Assembly (NCBI RefSeq): GCF_000003815.2
Contig: NC_049994.1
Location: 1,370,626-1,434,625, forward strand
Direction: 5' to 3'
Source of the DNA: Branchiostoma floridae
Taxonomy: Eukaryota > Chordata > Leptocardii > Amphioxiformes > Branchiostomatidae
Length of the DNA: 64,000 bases
The position numbers and the translations under genes are program-made. A model generated the notes under the pieces. That model worked only from the letters and a program-made list of their open reading frames with translations. It did no database searches and was not told the origin of the DNA. Positions 25,060-37,640 of this stretch are shown in pieces (the stretch's first letter is position 1; every line of letters begins with the position of its first letter).

Positions 25060-25510
25060 CTTGTCGTGACGTCAGACGAATGTCCCCCTGACGGCTGGGT
25101 GTCCACGTGGGGACGTGGTGACCAATCAGGGGTGGGGAGGCTGACCCCACCGCCCCACGTGCACACCCAGCTGCCGCCCATATATGGGCATGAGACAAAC
25201 ACGATTACCGCCCCCCACCCAATCGCACCACTGCAGCCGGGGGGAAATCACAGGGGAGGGGAACAGTTGTCTTCACCAGGGCCATTTTCTCCCCTTTCTT
25301 CCAATTTCTTCTGGATTTCTCGCAAAGTATTGATATAGGGCGTTACAGACGTGTCATCGGGGTCCACCTGCCGAACTGTACGGTACAGGAGCACGGTTTG
25401 GCCGGGTAGAAGCGGGTCGGAGTCGGTCCACCATCTGGCCCACACAGCCGACAAAGCCCAGCCCTTGGGGGTCAGAGTACGTGACGTGACCACCGGACGG
25501 TAAGCCCAGG
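25060..25510 (+). promoter_or_regulatory. CpG-rich promoter-like region upstream of NAB
   Basis: This GC-rich, CpG-containing stretch holds a perfect cAMP-response palindrome tgacgtca (25067-25074), a CCAAT box (gaccaatcag, ~25121), an E-box cacgtg (~25157) and a perfect CArG box ccatatatgg (25178-25187), the SRF-binding core. A possible untranslated exon ends at 25500 (gacg/gtaagc) and another at about 25858 (ggg/gtaaga). The first coding exon of NAB begins 1.9 kb downstream at a splice acceptor, so an upstream untranslated exon is required. Which donor is used is unknown, and the region could also serve the minus strand. Confidence 0.5.
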
Positions 25511-26483
25511 CCCTGACGGCCTCACACGGTTATTTTACCGCTTTTCTTTCCAGTTTGTGATCATGTGGAGCAACAATTTGCTGTTTTCTCGAGCTGACCG
25601 TGGGCTGGGGCCGATGTTGGCCGGTGTTGGGTACGTGTGCGCCCGACTAACGTGAAAACGCCTACGGCGGGCGGGGGATGCGCGCAACTGGGGACTGGAG
25701 GATTCGCATATGAATGGCGCGCCCGGCTCAAAGCAAAATGGGGCCAAAACAGGCTTTTCCTAACCGTTTCTAGTCTCGATTCTTCTTGTTTTGCCCGAAC
25801 GAGTGTTTTTCTAAGCCGTTCACATGTCTGCATTGTTTTGGAGGGATTTTTAAATCGGGGTAAGAGAACCCGGAAGTAAGGGACAGAGGTGTAACATGTG
25901 GTCCTTTTTACAGGTCCGGTATGGAAACAACAACAACATGCGGGTCTCCATTTTCTGCTGCAGTTTTCTACAACAAGCTCGCAAAGTTACTTTGCATAAA
26001 AACATCATTTTACCTGTTCTATAATCGCTGAAAGTTCTGCATCGGCAAAACATGTTATGTACACTGTTACATATGCACTTGTTGAACATTAAACTTTGGC
26101 AGCAAATAGCGTATCATTCATTGAGATAAATGTAGTCAGATGTAGTAGCTGTGTTGTAACATTTTTGTGTGGACTGAATTTTGATGTTATTTGTAGGAAG
26201 TTTCTTACAGTGAAGATTGGGAATTTTTCTTTGCTTTTGTAACATGCAAACACAAAAGGGTATGTTGATAAAGCATTTGCTATTGAAACCGAACTCCTTT
26301 CTACCTTATGGTATTATGTAAATTAGGTAATTTAGAGGTGATTGACAGAAAAACGAAATCCCTTAGCCAAAATTTAACCTCTGTAACAGTAAAAATTAGC
26401 ATCTATTGTAATCTTGATATGATTATAGATTCATAATATGTGTTGGGCACAAGAAATTAATTTCTTGGTTCTTCATAGATTTC

Positions 26484-26722
26484 AGGGCTTGAAATACTGG
26501 GTGCATGTGCACCCAGGTGCACCCAAAATTGGAACTGTGCACCCAATTTTTTTCAGTGTTACTTGTGTAAGAATTTGATAGCTTGTAACTAAGTTTAGTT
26601 ATTATTTTTTTTTTGACATTCTACTTAAATCTAAGTGGTGCACCCAAAAATCTTTTGGTGCACCCAATTTTTTAAGCTGGGTACACCAGTGCACCTAATT
26701 CCAAAAATGAATTTCGAGCCCT
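26484..26722. mobile_element. Palindromic element, AGGGCTCGAAAT-ended family, copy 1
   Basis: Starts agggcttgaaatactgggtg and ends, in reverse, with agggctcgaaattc. The interior is built of gtgcaccca / tgggtgcac words in both orientations. Related ends open the copies at 31148 and 32358 inside NAB introns. Confidence 0.65.
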
Positions 26723-26999
26723 GGATTTGCTTCCTTCTCATTTTTGTCATTACTTCATTTGGCCATGTTAAGTTGATTGTATGGATGATATCCACGAGCA
26801 TCGATTTTTGTCCATTCAATTTCAAATTTCGTACAACGTAGCTGCAAACTGAGGAAATATTTGCCATAAATTACTAAAATATCAGAAGACGGATACTAAT
26901 GTCATCAAATGCCAAAGTCAATTCCAAAGTCAAAGAAATAGATATAACGTTAGAAGAACAATTAGAATCTATAGTTTGGAATATGAATTTTTTGTCATT

Positions 27000-27125
27000 T
27001 GTCGAAACTTCCTGACCGCTTAGATTTCATAATGACTTATTTTTTGTCAAATTTTTTTTTCCGTTTAGGGGTTCTGTCAGGATGATGTCCATATAATGCA
27101 ATCGACTTGGCCTAAACCATATGAA
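27000..27125 (+). repeat. Interspersed repeat (ttcctgaccgcttagattt family)
   Basis: Shares tcatttgt, cttcctgacc(g/a)cttagattt and gatgtccatataatgcaa with 57753-57895 (+), and in reverse with 49268-49393. A shorter related phrase is at 52984-53050. Ancient, non-coding, probably a dead transposon family. Confidence 0.5.
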
Positions 27126-27370
27126 TCAATCCCAAAATTCTCCTCTTGTTGTAGCAGTTGAAGAAAGACCTTTGAAGATGATAATGGTTGCAGCAGTTTT
27201 TTTCTTAATTTTCATTTTGCCCACGCACTCCATCGATTCTTGAAAAATTTGAGAATCGAGATATCAATCTCATTCTGGTATGACTTAAAGGTACAAATAA
27301 AGGTACAGAAATAAGTAAATAGATACAAGAATCAGAGAAGGATCAAACACTTGACTATGTTGTATTGCAG

Positions 27371-30300
27371 GTATCGTGTTCTGACTGCTCTATGGATGGG
27401 AACTGTGTAACCAACATGGCGACCGTTCCCAATCACAAGCCCGCAAACCTGGGCGAGCTCCAGCTGTACCGCGTGCTACAGCGCGGGAACCTGCTGCAGT
27501 ACTTCGACGTGTTCATCTCGCAGGGTGGAGACGACGTGCAGCAGTTGTGTGAGGCTGGGGAGGAGGAGTTTCTGGAGATCATGTCGCTGGTTGGGATGGC
27601 CAGTAAACCCCTTCACGTCCGCAGACTCCAGAAATCCCTTCAAGAGTGGGTCACCACGCCCGCGCTATTCCAAGATGTCATTCCGACCTCGCCCCACCAA
27701 ATTCCCATTCCTCCGGGCGTGTCGTTGGGGATGGCCAGTCAGCAGGCGCAGGCCCAACAGGTGTCGCCCATGTCGTCATCGTGGTCGCAGTCGTCTGTAC
27801 GAGACGGACCGCTGGCGATGCAGCCGTCGCCTCCGTCGCCAGGCAACAACAGCCTCTCCCTGCCCCCCACCTCCACCACCCCCCCACAGCGGTCTATGTC
27901 ACCATCGAGTGTGGGGCGGAGCTCCAACAGCTCCCCGGTTCTGAACATGTACGAGTCAAGCATCCTGGAACCCAGCACTGCAGCCGCCATTAAGGAGGTT
28001 GCGTACGCTATCGTGCTGACTACGCGGAAGGACGGAGAAGAGCTCCCCAAATCGTTGCCAAAGAAACTGGAGAAGCAGCTGCGGAATGTGATTGAGATGT
28101 CTGAGGAAGACCCCATGTTGGAGGAGGAGGTACGGAAGTGGAGTGCCATCTACGGCCGCTTTGACTCCAAGAGAAAGTCTGAAAAACTCCTGACATTACA
28201 TGAGGTAAGCTGAGGGCTTGTGTTGTAAGAGTCAATTTCCTGCATTTATTTGTATGTGATGTTATATGTACTAGTATTACTATGACTTGTGCTGCATACT
28301 TCACTTGTAGATTCAGGAATCAGGTCCAGAGATTCAACATGTGTGCCAGAAATTGCTTTTTTCAGTTGCCTTTCCCCTGCAAATTTCATACACAATCTAT
28401 GCAAGGTTCAGAAACTAGACATGGTAACATGGAAATTCATGACTTGTATTGACTGATGTTCAGTTTTTTTGTGTTTTTTCAACTTGAACTCCAGAAGGGT
28501 TATTTTCCAATAGATAAGTATCGAAAACATTTTGTCGAACATTTGCGGTAATATACTCTTAGAATGTCATGGGTTAGACCATTATTTACTTGTTTGATTG
28601 TCAGGTAGGAGGGTTGGTGAGTTTTTGTTTGGTCCGTCAAATGAACCGTTGGTTGCTTGGTTATGTATACATAGTTGATACGCACATGTAGTTGATTTGT
28701 TGGATGGTTTGCTGCTATGACCCATAAAAAGGATAAGGGATAGGAGAGGTGAGATGAGTTGAGGTGTGTTGTTCGCTGCATTTTTGTTGTTGTTTGAGTT
28801 CATAGTTGTAAGAGTTTCCCCCCATTACCCATGCATTGTATGTACATATGTATGTATGTATGTATGCATTGGAAATTCCAGTGTTTGAAGAATTTACCAG
28901 AACCTGGTATGGTGTGGCTCCAATTTTAGAGTTGCAGAATACCTAGTATTTGTCCCTCTTGCTTTCCTTCAAAATACTGAGAACCATTGAATTAGTGTTG
29001 TAATGGATGATGGAAATGTCACAAAGTTGAAGTATGCATCCTACAAGCCATATAGTTACCCTGCTGGCCATACACTGGCCAAGAAGGAATGTTGTCTGTT
29101 ATCCTGTAAAAAAGTTTTCCTTTGACGTCAATGTAGCACTGGGGAGCTGTACCAAAGTCACCCATGGTACATCCATGGTACATCAAGGATTTCTCACCAG
29201 TCAATCGTCCAATGACAGACGGAGGTACTTTTCCAACCTTCTCCCTGCTGCCCTCCCTTTGAAGCTTCATCAATCCAAATTTGGTGTCATGGGAGTGCTT
29301 CTGCAGGGTCCGCTAAACAATTCAACCTAAAGACATATCTCCTGTGGCAGTCCTGTTTTCCTTTGTCTACGTAAAATTTGGTCTTCAGATCTACAAAGTC
29401 GTCTCTTCTTGATGACGTTCCCCATATATTGTATATATGATTCTCCACTATATCCCTTCCCATAACTAGTTAAAAAAAGCAACAGGAATTCTTAACTAAC
29501 TTCAGAGTCAGAGCTATTAGAAACTGCTAAAGTTAGTTCCTTTAGACTCTTTTGAGTCGAAGGCTCTTTTCACACTTTGTGAAATCAGTTCAGGTTAGTG
29601 CTTTAATAGATTGAATCAATATATCAACTCAATTTATTGCTAGATAAATATAAGATAGAGGAAAAGTTTGAAAAAACAACAACAAAGTGCAATATATTTT
29701 TGCCAAAAGATTGCAGGAATACATTTTAGGTGTCCATGATTATCACAGATATATATTAGTGTATGATTCAGTATCTTTCTCACCTAGGATAGGAGCTGGA
29801 TGAAACAAAGACAAAATTTAGAATAAACATTTTACTGCCTTCACTTATTAAGAATAAGATATTAACATCAGACAGGAGAATGCCAACTATCTTTCTCGGT
29901 GTGTGTTCCTCTGGTCTTGAGTTCTCCACACATGTAATTTAAACATTAGCCAATTTTTTTCACTTGAAGCAAAATCCTGCATTAGTTTTTCTACACCAGG
30001 GCATTTTTCTGGCTCACTCTACCTTGATGTAACCCACTAAATGTGACTAATGTACCCAGGAGGGGAGGAGATGTCCCACTGAAGGGACTCTACCTGTCAG
30101 TCTGTCTGCATCAAAGTGGGGAACAAGGCCTTATGGGACATGCCACCTTTGCTCTCCTCCCCAGGGCACCTAGCAGCAGCCTTGAAAAGGGGTTCCACCT
30201 CTGCTCTCCTCCCCAGGGCACCTAGCAACAGGCTTGAAGTAGGCCAAAAGGGCAATCCATCTTGAAGAATGGTAGGAGGATGGGTTAGCTTGACTTCCCT

Positions 30301-33300
30301 GAGGGGGATAGGGCTGTGTGTATTGGCTGGGCCCAGTGTTTCATGGCTGCTCACTCTGTGATCTACATAAGATAAAGGCCCCTTTCCTGTGAAGGCAGAA
30401 GGCCTATTGTGATTCCTGTAACTTGCAGGAAAAGCTGTCTTGGTCATGTAACTCATAGAGAGGCGACCAAATTGTTCCATACTGTACGTACTAGTAATGT
30501 AATTTTAAGTGTAAATGCATTTAAGTTCGCAGGGATTTGAATTCGCGGGAGTGGGATGGAGTATTCGCAGTGGTGCGCAGTTTGCAATAGCGACATCTAC
30601 TGTCATGGAAAAATTCGCAGTGGTTTTCAGTTTGCAGTGAATTAGCAACACGAAAACCGCGAACATAAAACCATCATGAAGACATTAAAATATATAGAAG
30701 CAACTTATGTATGGAAGCATGTAACATGCACTTCATTATCAAAATGCTAGAGGGCTTCTGGTGCAAGGCCTTCAGTTTTTTATCAGGTTCAGGAAGAAAG
30801 CCTTCTGAGTGATTTAAGTCTGGCATATTCTGATTGTGTACTGATTGTAATCAAAATGTCCCTAGATTCTAGAGTATTGTACTATCAGTAAGAATTACTA
30901 AGACTTTTATAGTATACAAATAATTTGCTTGTGTTTTATATGATAATAGAGAAGAAAAATGAATGTTGTTTCCAGATCATGGTGAACGAGGCAGCGTTTG
31001 CCCTGTGCATGTACGACCGTATGTTGCTGTGTCGGCGGGAGGAGCTGTTCCCATTGGCTCGGCAGGTGGTGCGGGAGAGCGGATACAAGTTCAAGCACGG
31101 AAAATCTCGGTAAGAATGCAGCCCATATCAGGCAAGTTTCTCAGGGCAGGGCTCGAAATACTTTTTTCTGCATACTTGCATTGGTGCAAGTGACATTGCA
31201 AATTACATGCACCAGACAAATTTTACCTGCACCTCTCTGAATTAAGGAAGTATAAATCATACTAAAATTGTTCTGGAACTGTTGCTATTTTTTTTTAATA
31301 CTTTATAGGTGGTAACAGTCAATGCAGCTGATAACAATCCATATACACCTGCATCATAAAACATTAATGTAAAAAACAGTACATGGACCAGTGCAGGTTA
31401 GGTGCAGGTAGACACCAGAAATACCTGCACAGCTCCAATTTTACCTGCACTAACCTTTATATGCAGGTGGTATTTTGAGACCTGCAGGGGCAAGTCAGTG
31501 TTTGCTGGATCTAATACATTTGAACAGTACACTGTGTTCCTCAGTCAGAAAAGTTATGAAATTCAGACTTTATCTTGTTTTCAATCTGTTATCTTCATTC
31601 TTAATTTTCATTGTTTATTTTAACCACCATGCAATATTCTCATCTTTGTGGAAGAAATGACACGTTTTTAGTAAACAATAAGTTTAAAAGTTATACGCCA
31701 TAACTTCAAAAAAGGCATATTCAGGTTAAGTACCTGTACAGTATTTTGGATCAGTACCTATATGATTTCACTGGTACTGTAATAGGCCTGGGTTCCAGCA
31801 CACATCCCAATCATTGACCTTTTCACCTCAATTAATTGACACATCTACATCCACATCAGATTCTATTTCCAAATATTATTTTCCTGTTGAAAGAGTGTGA
31901 TTTTCTTGTAGGTGAATTAGTGAGTTTCTCTTGCTTTTCAGTCCTCAGAAGCTTGTGTTACTATATTCTTTGCTCTCCACCTGAGTAACAACCCTCTTTT
32001 ATTTTCATTTTCATCTTTATACTGACAACGTGGTTTTCTTACTCTTTCCCGTTCTTTTCCTTTCCTGCTTCAAGTTCTGCATCCAAAGATGTTGAATGCT
32101 ATTCCAGGGCTAAGGAGGTTTCCCGGCAAACAGACGCGACGGGGACGTCGTCGCAACCACCATGCAAGAAGATCAAGGTCGAACCAGAGGGGTCCAGTGT
32201 CAAACCCGACAACAGCGAGCATACACGCACGGTGCAAGCAGAACTCTCCAAGATTAAGAGACAGGTACTTGCCTGGTCAGACAGAAGGTTATGTTAACTC
32301 TCCATTGTGCTATGATGGTATGTTTGTGTATCATGTATGTGTGTATGATGTAAATACAGGGCTCGAAATCCTTTTTCTGCATACCTGCACTTGTGCAGGT
32401 AACATTGAAAATTACCTGCACCAGACAAATTTTACCTGCACCACTTTGAATTTAGGAAGTACTAAAATTATAGGATCATACTAATATTGTTCAGGAACCA
32501 TTGCAATTCTTTTTTAATACTTTATAGGTGGTAACAGTCAATGCAGCTAATAACATCATTGGACATTTATGGACCAGTGTAGGTTAGGTGCAGGTACATG
32601 GTTGTAGACACCAGAAATACCATTAAAAATCGCTTTGGGTGCCTTTAATTTCAACAGTATTCAAGAACTTAGCTTACTTTTGCTAAGAGTTTGGGCCCAT
32701 CCTTTTTTGTGGTGCAAGATTGTAGCCAGCACCCGTCCTTCCGTACTTTGACGGAATTTTGCAGCTGGGGACGGGAAAAAATTTTGCCCATTCCGTCCTC
32801 TGTGAAGCATACCCCTGGACACCCAAGGAACGTCGCGCTGCGGTCGCTCGATAGGATTCAAAATCGAGGGGAAGGAAAATGATTTCAGGCCGGCTACAAC
32901 CCTGTGTGAGTGGATCAAACCTACTTGTATTCCTTCTTACTGCATGTTTTATTCTTACTGTATGTTTCCTCTGCTTGGATAGGAGAGAATGACAGAGATC
33001 TCGGAGACCCTGAAGGACAAGCGTGACAAGTTAGAGGTTTGTAAGGAGAGGATACAGACTGCCAAGGACACCTCCGACTATCCTTGTGTGGCAGACTTAC
33101 AGGTAAAAAACACTGAATACTACATTGAGCAGTCTTCTTCATTACACAACCTTCTTAACTTCTTCAGTAAACTTTTTAACAACCATCTTTTGTCTTCATC
33201 ATGTCATTGTAAAATCATTTACTGAAGAAGGTTGTGTAACGAAGAAGACTTTGTTCAATTGATCAATCAACCTGATGAAACTATTTACGGATGTACAGAC

Positions 33301-36300
33301 CACTTAAGTATCAACATTACCAGTAGGAATGGTCAAAGCAACATGAAATCAAAACATTTAGTACCAACAACTTAAAACTTCATACTACAAGTGTACATGC
33401 AGGACTCAAAATACCAACTACCAGTTTTCAATTTGTATGGTTGTGAATAGGGGTGGGTAAAACCATTTTTTCTTCTTTTTGGACTGGTCTGGAAAAACGA
33501 GATTTGAAAAAAAATCAGTGGACTGGATTTTTGACCAATTAGAAAATTTTATACTGACAGGCGTTTATGTGTGTTGGGGCTTATACCAGCCCAACAAAAT
33601 AACAAGAGCAAAGTAGAGGAGAGGTTTTTTAATTGTCGTGTTTGCCAAGTTTCTACAGTCAAATTTGGTCGAAGTTAACAGAGGCATTAGTTTTGTTTAC
33701 ATGAAGATAGGATCTTCAAATGCCAGTAGAAGACGGGTACTCCATCAAACAGATTCCTTTGTAGCGAAATGGACCATTGTTTTGAGTATTGCCCATTCAC
33801 AAGTTTTCACAGACAATAAGGTCCAAGTTCAGGTTTAGGTCCGGAAGGTACTTGTACCTGAATTTTCTGTACCGGTACCCACCCCTAGTTGTGAAAACAT
33901 ATGTCAAGGTGAATGTTGTAAAACCAAATGTTTTTTATCTTCATTTTAGGATGGAAAAACAATATTGAGAAAAGTCATACATTTTAAGTTGTCTAATCAT
34001 GTCTAACTGCCCCCCTCTCACTCATCATTAGATGGAACTTGAACAGCTGACCAATGAGCAGCTGGCTCTCATGACAGAACAGGCTGATCTAATCAGGCAA
34101 CAGAAGAGATCTGACAAGTAAGTAACCTGATAACTATAGTATTGTAGTAACATCATGTTCTCAAATAGTTCCAATGATAAGTGCTCACACCAATTTAAAA
34201 AAAATAAGATTTGTGCCGAATCGGATATGATCCAACAAATACAGTCAAACAATGTAAAACTGAAACATATCAAGACACTGTTGTCTTTATCATCTTATTG
34301 AAATCATAAGGGAGGGACCATAACATAAGATGTTCCCTAACATAAGATGGATTGGTAGTTTTGGGCGGGCTAACTCCTATGGTGTGTTATCCATCTACAT
34401 GTATTTGGCCAATCTCTACTTTTTCCAGTGACAGAATGTGAAGCCTGGTAGAGGCTAAATGAACCATATGATTGTGAATGCATTTCTTACTACATGTGAT
34501 TTGTCCTAATTTCACTATCAAAACCTGATTGCTAGGACTTACATGTACCCAAAGTTTCAGCTAACTCTGTCATCCTTGTACACGGAATGTACCCGTCTAC
34601 TGCTACTCCTGGCATGTGATATCAGAAACACCCCTTGCAAAGAAATCTGGTTTCCAATTGTAGAATTTTAACGGGGGACGCCATAGGTTGTCTGGTATTT
34701 ACAACCCTTTGCTGTTGTCACGCATCTCAGACGTCACATACATGTACAAGAAATTTAAGTAAATGGTTCCATTCCGTGACAAGGCTTAGAGAGTAAGCCA
34801 AAAAAATTATGTAAATCCCAATTCTTCAAAATGTTGGCAATGATAAGTTCAGTCTTTCATAATGTCACCTTCCAACACACATCGACTTTCATGCTAATAA
34901 CCCAACAGGTACTACAGAACAAAAGCACGCATGGCGGAACAGAACGGTGACGAGGACAATAATGACATCACCATTAAACAGGAGCCAGCAGATGAAGATG
35001 ACATCTGTGTCACAGGTATGAGTTACTGTAAATGCATTTAACTTCACAGGGATGTAATTTCGTGTTAGCGGGACAAAGGTCTTTTTGCAGTGGTTTTAAG
35101 TTTGCGGTAGCACCATGCACTGTAGTCTCTTCCTGCCATGGAAAAATGTTCGCGGTGGTTTTAAGTGGTCACCGTAAAAACCACGAACATAAAACCACCG
35201 CAAAAGTTCTGCATTTACAGTACTGTACAGTCTCTATCCTCAATGACTCAAACACACACAGTCTCAGTCCATGGAGTTTGTAATGCCCTTTTTTTGCAAT
35301 CTGTAAGCGTCATGTTTCCTCACAAGAATAAAGATAAGAACACGCTGGACAGCAAGAAATGGCTAATGGAGATTATGCAAAGCACCAATGTACACGTACA
35401 TAGCTATTTCACTTGGAATGTTCAGAAGAGATTTGTCATCTCCATGAAACTTGAAAGCTCCCTTGCTCAATACATGTATGACAGCAGTTTACACTGGGCC
35501 CATAGAAAGATACAATGTACAATGTTTGTGTGTCTAAGGGTCTAATAATCATGTAACTTATCCTGTCATTGTCCAATACACTAGCTTTTAAAACAAAATT
35601 CTCTGCTTTATAATGGTAGGTGCCCAAAGATGGTACCCGCCCTAAGATGGCATAAATTTTTTGCTGATCTTAATATGCATAAGTACGCAGTGTTTGTTGC
35701 CACTGACTATGCTGATTAGAAAGGTAAATAAAAGGTAACTATCTGACAACTGGCCATGGAGCGCAGTGAGTTTTAGCACGTGAAAAAGCGCACCATGTCA
35801 GGGCACCTCCCGTTAAAGATGTAAAATTGTCAGCAATGATTTTGAAGACTGTAACATTGATGGTGTTCTCCCCCTCAGGAGCGGACTCTTCTCTCATGTC
35901 CAGTACTGGGTCCTCCCCGTCCAGGGATATACCTGAGGTCACTCTCACACACACCAGGACACCCAGGAAAAGTGCTCTTCCAACAAAGAGACTAGTACAG
36001 GAAACACTCATGGAAGAAGGTAGGCAGTAAAAAAGTCTCCCTGGCTAGTTAAAGGTGAAAAGGTTTAAAAAAGATAACTTGTTATTTAGTCAGTTTTTGT
36101 GGATTGACGTCAAATGCCTTTAGGTTACACAGAGCTGTCCATTGATTCTGTTAAACTTCCATTCTTTGGAAATGACTCACGATGATTCACTAGTATTTGG
36201 GACATATTGGAAAAAATGTTTGTGCCAAATTCTGATTATATATTTAAAGAAATAGAGAGATAGCAGAAACAGAGGATGCCCTCATACATTGTATGTTATT

Positions 36301-36720
36301 GTGTGCATGCCACACTTCAGGGTGAAAAAAAATCTATGGGGTTGAAATCCTAATTGTGTTGGTTCACTTCGACAGATGTCATATACTTTAGTAAAATCTA
36401 ACCCTTCTCACTGGCAAAAATTTTTTATGTAGTCATTTCTACATGACCAGTTATAAACTGCCGGGCCTCTCTGATGCCTACTTTTGGTTATATCTTGGAT
36501 TCTATAGATTCCATAAAAGTGTTAGAACATATCTTATGCAGGGTGCTTGATATGATGGATATGATTGTTTGTTTTTTCAGGCCTAAGATTGGCACAAGAA
36601 CATCTGCAGTCGGAGGAAATGACATCTAATGGCACAGAGGACTCTGAGCAAGAGGAAAAGGACCATACCACTGCACACGAGGGGCCCAGTCTGCGAAAAC
36701 TCATCAAGCAAGAGACGTGA
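27371..36720 (+). CDS. NAB: NAB family EGR co-repressor (NGFI-A binding protein)
   Basis: Coding exons: 27371-28204, 30976-31109, 32075-32264, 32983-33102, 34032-34117, 34909-35015, 35879-36019, 36581-36720. All junctions are GT-AG and phases agree. ATG at 27392 (alternative 27416) gives ~576 residues, slightly longer than vertebrate NAB1/2. NCD1 lies at about residues 20-100 (GELQLYRVLQRGNLLQYFDV, then GGDDVQQLCEAGEEEFLEIM), a Ser/Pro-rich linker follows, and NCD2 at ~188-315 is split between exons 1 and 2 (NEAAFALCMYDRMLL). The later ETLMEEGLRLAQ matches the NAB2 C-terminal region. NCD1 binds and homodimerises on EGR transcription factors and NCD2 represses transcription (family knowledge), so it acts in the nucleus. 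Sites IKVEPE (exon 3) and IKQEPA (exon 6) fit the SUMO consensus, and the protein ends KLIKQET. The introns host many MITEs. Confidence 0.95.
30520..30690. mobile_element. MITE with tgtaaatgcattta end, NAB intron
   Basis: Begins tgtaaatgcatttaagttcg and contains cgcagtggttttcagtttgc and cgaaaaccgcgaacataaaa, as in the fuller copy at 35028-35221. The right terminus is decayed. Confidence 0.65.
31148..31492. mobile_element. AGGGCTCGAAAT element, copy 2, NAB intron 2
   Basis: Opens agggctcgaaatactttttt; the interior has ttacctgcac / gtgcaggt words in both orientations and a shared ataggtggtaacagtcaatg core. The end near 31485 (attttgagacctgca) is a decayed inverse of the start. Confidence 0.65.
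32358..32625. mobile_element. AGGGCTCGAAAT element, copy 3, NAB intron 3
   Basis: Near-duplicate of copy 2 (agggctcgaaatcctttttc, cctgcaccagacaaatttta, ataggtggtaacagtcaatg). It lies just after the exon ending at 32264, with a weak right end. Confidence 0.65.
33128..33253. repeat. Inverted repeat just inside a NAB intron
   Basis: Left arm cagtcttcttcattacacaa / ccttctt; right arm aagaaggttgtgtaacgaag / aagact. The arms are ~27 bp with one mismatch, with an inner ttcagtaaa / tttactgaa pair. It starts ~25 bp after the donor at 33102 and is probably a very small MITE. Confidence 0.65.
33448..33887 (+). mobile_element. hAT-type MITE, complete copy with 8-bp target duplication
   Basis: Ends tagggg tgggta... 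and ...tacccacccc ta are inverted copies, and gttgtgaa stands on both sides (33440-33447, 33888-33895). An 8-bp duplication is characteristic of hAT elements. It has no transposase and is 440 bp long. It is the reference copy for 1795-1858 + 8410-8746, 12474-12568 and 52025-52395. Confidence 0.88.
35028..35221. mobile_element. MITE with TACTGTAAATGCA ends, NAB intron
   Basis: Begins ttactgtaaatgcatttaac and ends, in reverse, tactgtaaatgcagaacttt. Inside, gcggtggttttaag occurs with its inverse aaaaccaccgc. Directly follows the exon ending at 35015. A fragment of the family lies at 63384-63445. Confidence 0.75.
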
Positions 36721-37420
36721 CATTTATCAAAAGCAATATAAAACAGGCCATAATATTGTATAAAGTTGGTAGAAACAAAGAAAAGAAGAAAGACTTCAAC
36801 ATTGCACAAACATGTGCAGGTGTGAAGACTCCAGTCTAGCATTCAAAGTTTTATACCAGGTACGACAAAAGCAATGAACATTGATAATGCAGTATTGTTA
36901 AGTATTTGTGATTGATTATATCAACCTACACATGAAGAACATTAGTAAATTAGAATCTTTCAGTATCACAATATGATTACGTATCATCAGTCTTGTAGGA
37001 AGGATGACTATGTTAGTCTGTAATGTGAGGAAACTCTCCACAGAGCAAACCATTGAACATTACACATTTGAATATTCCCTTTTACAATTGTAACATGATG
37101 TACAGTATAGAAATATGATTTGAAAGACAACAAAAATTTTTTTTTTTGTATATGATTGCAAGGTCCTAAAAACTGGTCAGTAATTTGATGATCTGATCAT
37201 AGCAAGTTTAATCATCATTACCTTACAAATGTACCTTTTGGACATCAGTTTTTCTACCCAACTTGGAATGGAATTAGCAGATTTTGAAGTACCCTGCTGA
37301 TTAATATTTGCCAGAAGATTCAGTGTTACCAATTTAAAGGGATTGTGAATTTCTGGTTGCTTATGTTACTTCAAGTTTAAGTTTGACAACTTTGACCAGC
37401 TTGACACCAAAGTTTTTGGG
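36721..37420 (+). other. NAB: Probable NAB 3' untranslated region
   Basis: AT-rich, non-coding sequence directly downstream of the NAB stop codon at 36718-36720. No strong poly(A) signal was identified with confidence, so the 3' end is undefined. Confidence 0.4.
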
Positions 37421-37640
37421 TAACGTTAGTTCACCTTTATCCGCAGGGTAACCTATATCTGTCGTGTTGCTAAACAGGGTTTCCATGGATATCAAGTCGA
37501 CGGACGGCAGTTTCAAATTGTACTATTTTCCAAATATTGCAGATTGAAACCGCCATCTGTCCACTTGATATCCCTAAATATATTGTTCTTAAAAAGAATG
37601 GATAAAGGTTACCCTAATGCTTAAAGGTAAATTATCGTTA
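37421..37640. mobile_element. Palindromic MITE, GTTCACCTTTAT family, copy 2
   Basis: taacgttagttcacctttat, then ccgcagggtaacctatatc; the inverse is decayed at the right (ataaaggttaccct, aaaggtaaattatcgtta). It contains atatcaagtcgacggacggc and its mirror. Confidence 0.75.

Noticed and set aside
24198-25202. Long open frames crossing the N run (239 and 293 codons)
   Set aside because: They are open only because N codons cannot be stops.
27525-28149. Overlapping open frames of 115-139 codons in other frames of the first NAB coding exon
   Set aside because: Shadows of a GC-rich, strongly conserved NAB exon; composition (Arg/Pro/Ser-rich) is typical of off-frame reading.
29019-29330. LINE reverse-transcriptase fragment
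   Set aside because: A loose resemblance to a retroelement C-terminal region was considered, but no RT motif or clear tail is present.
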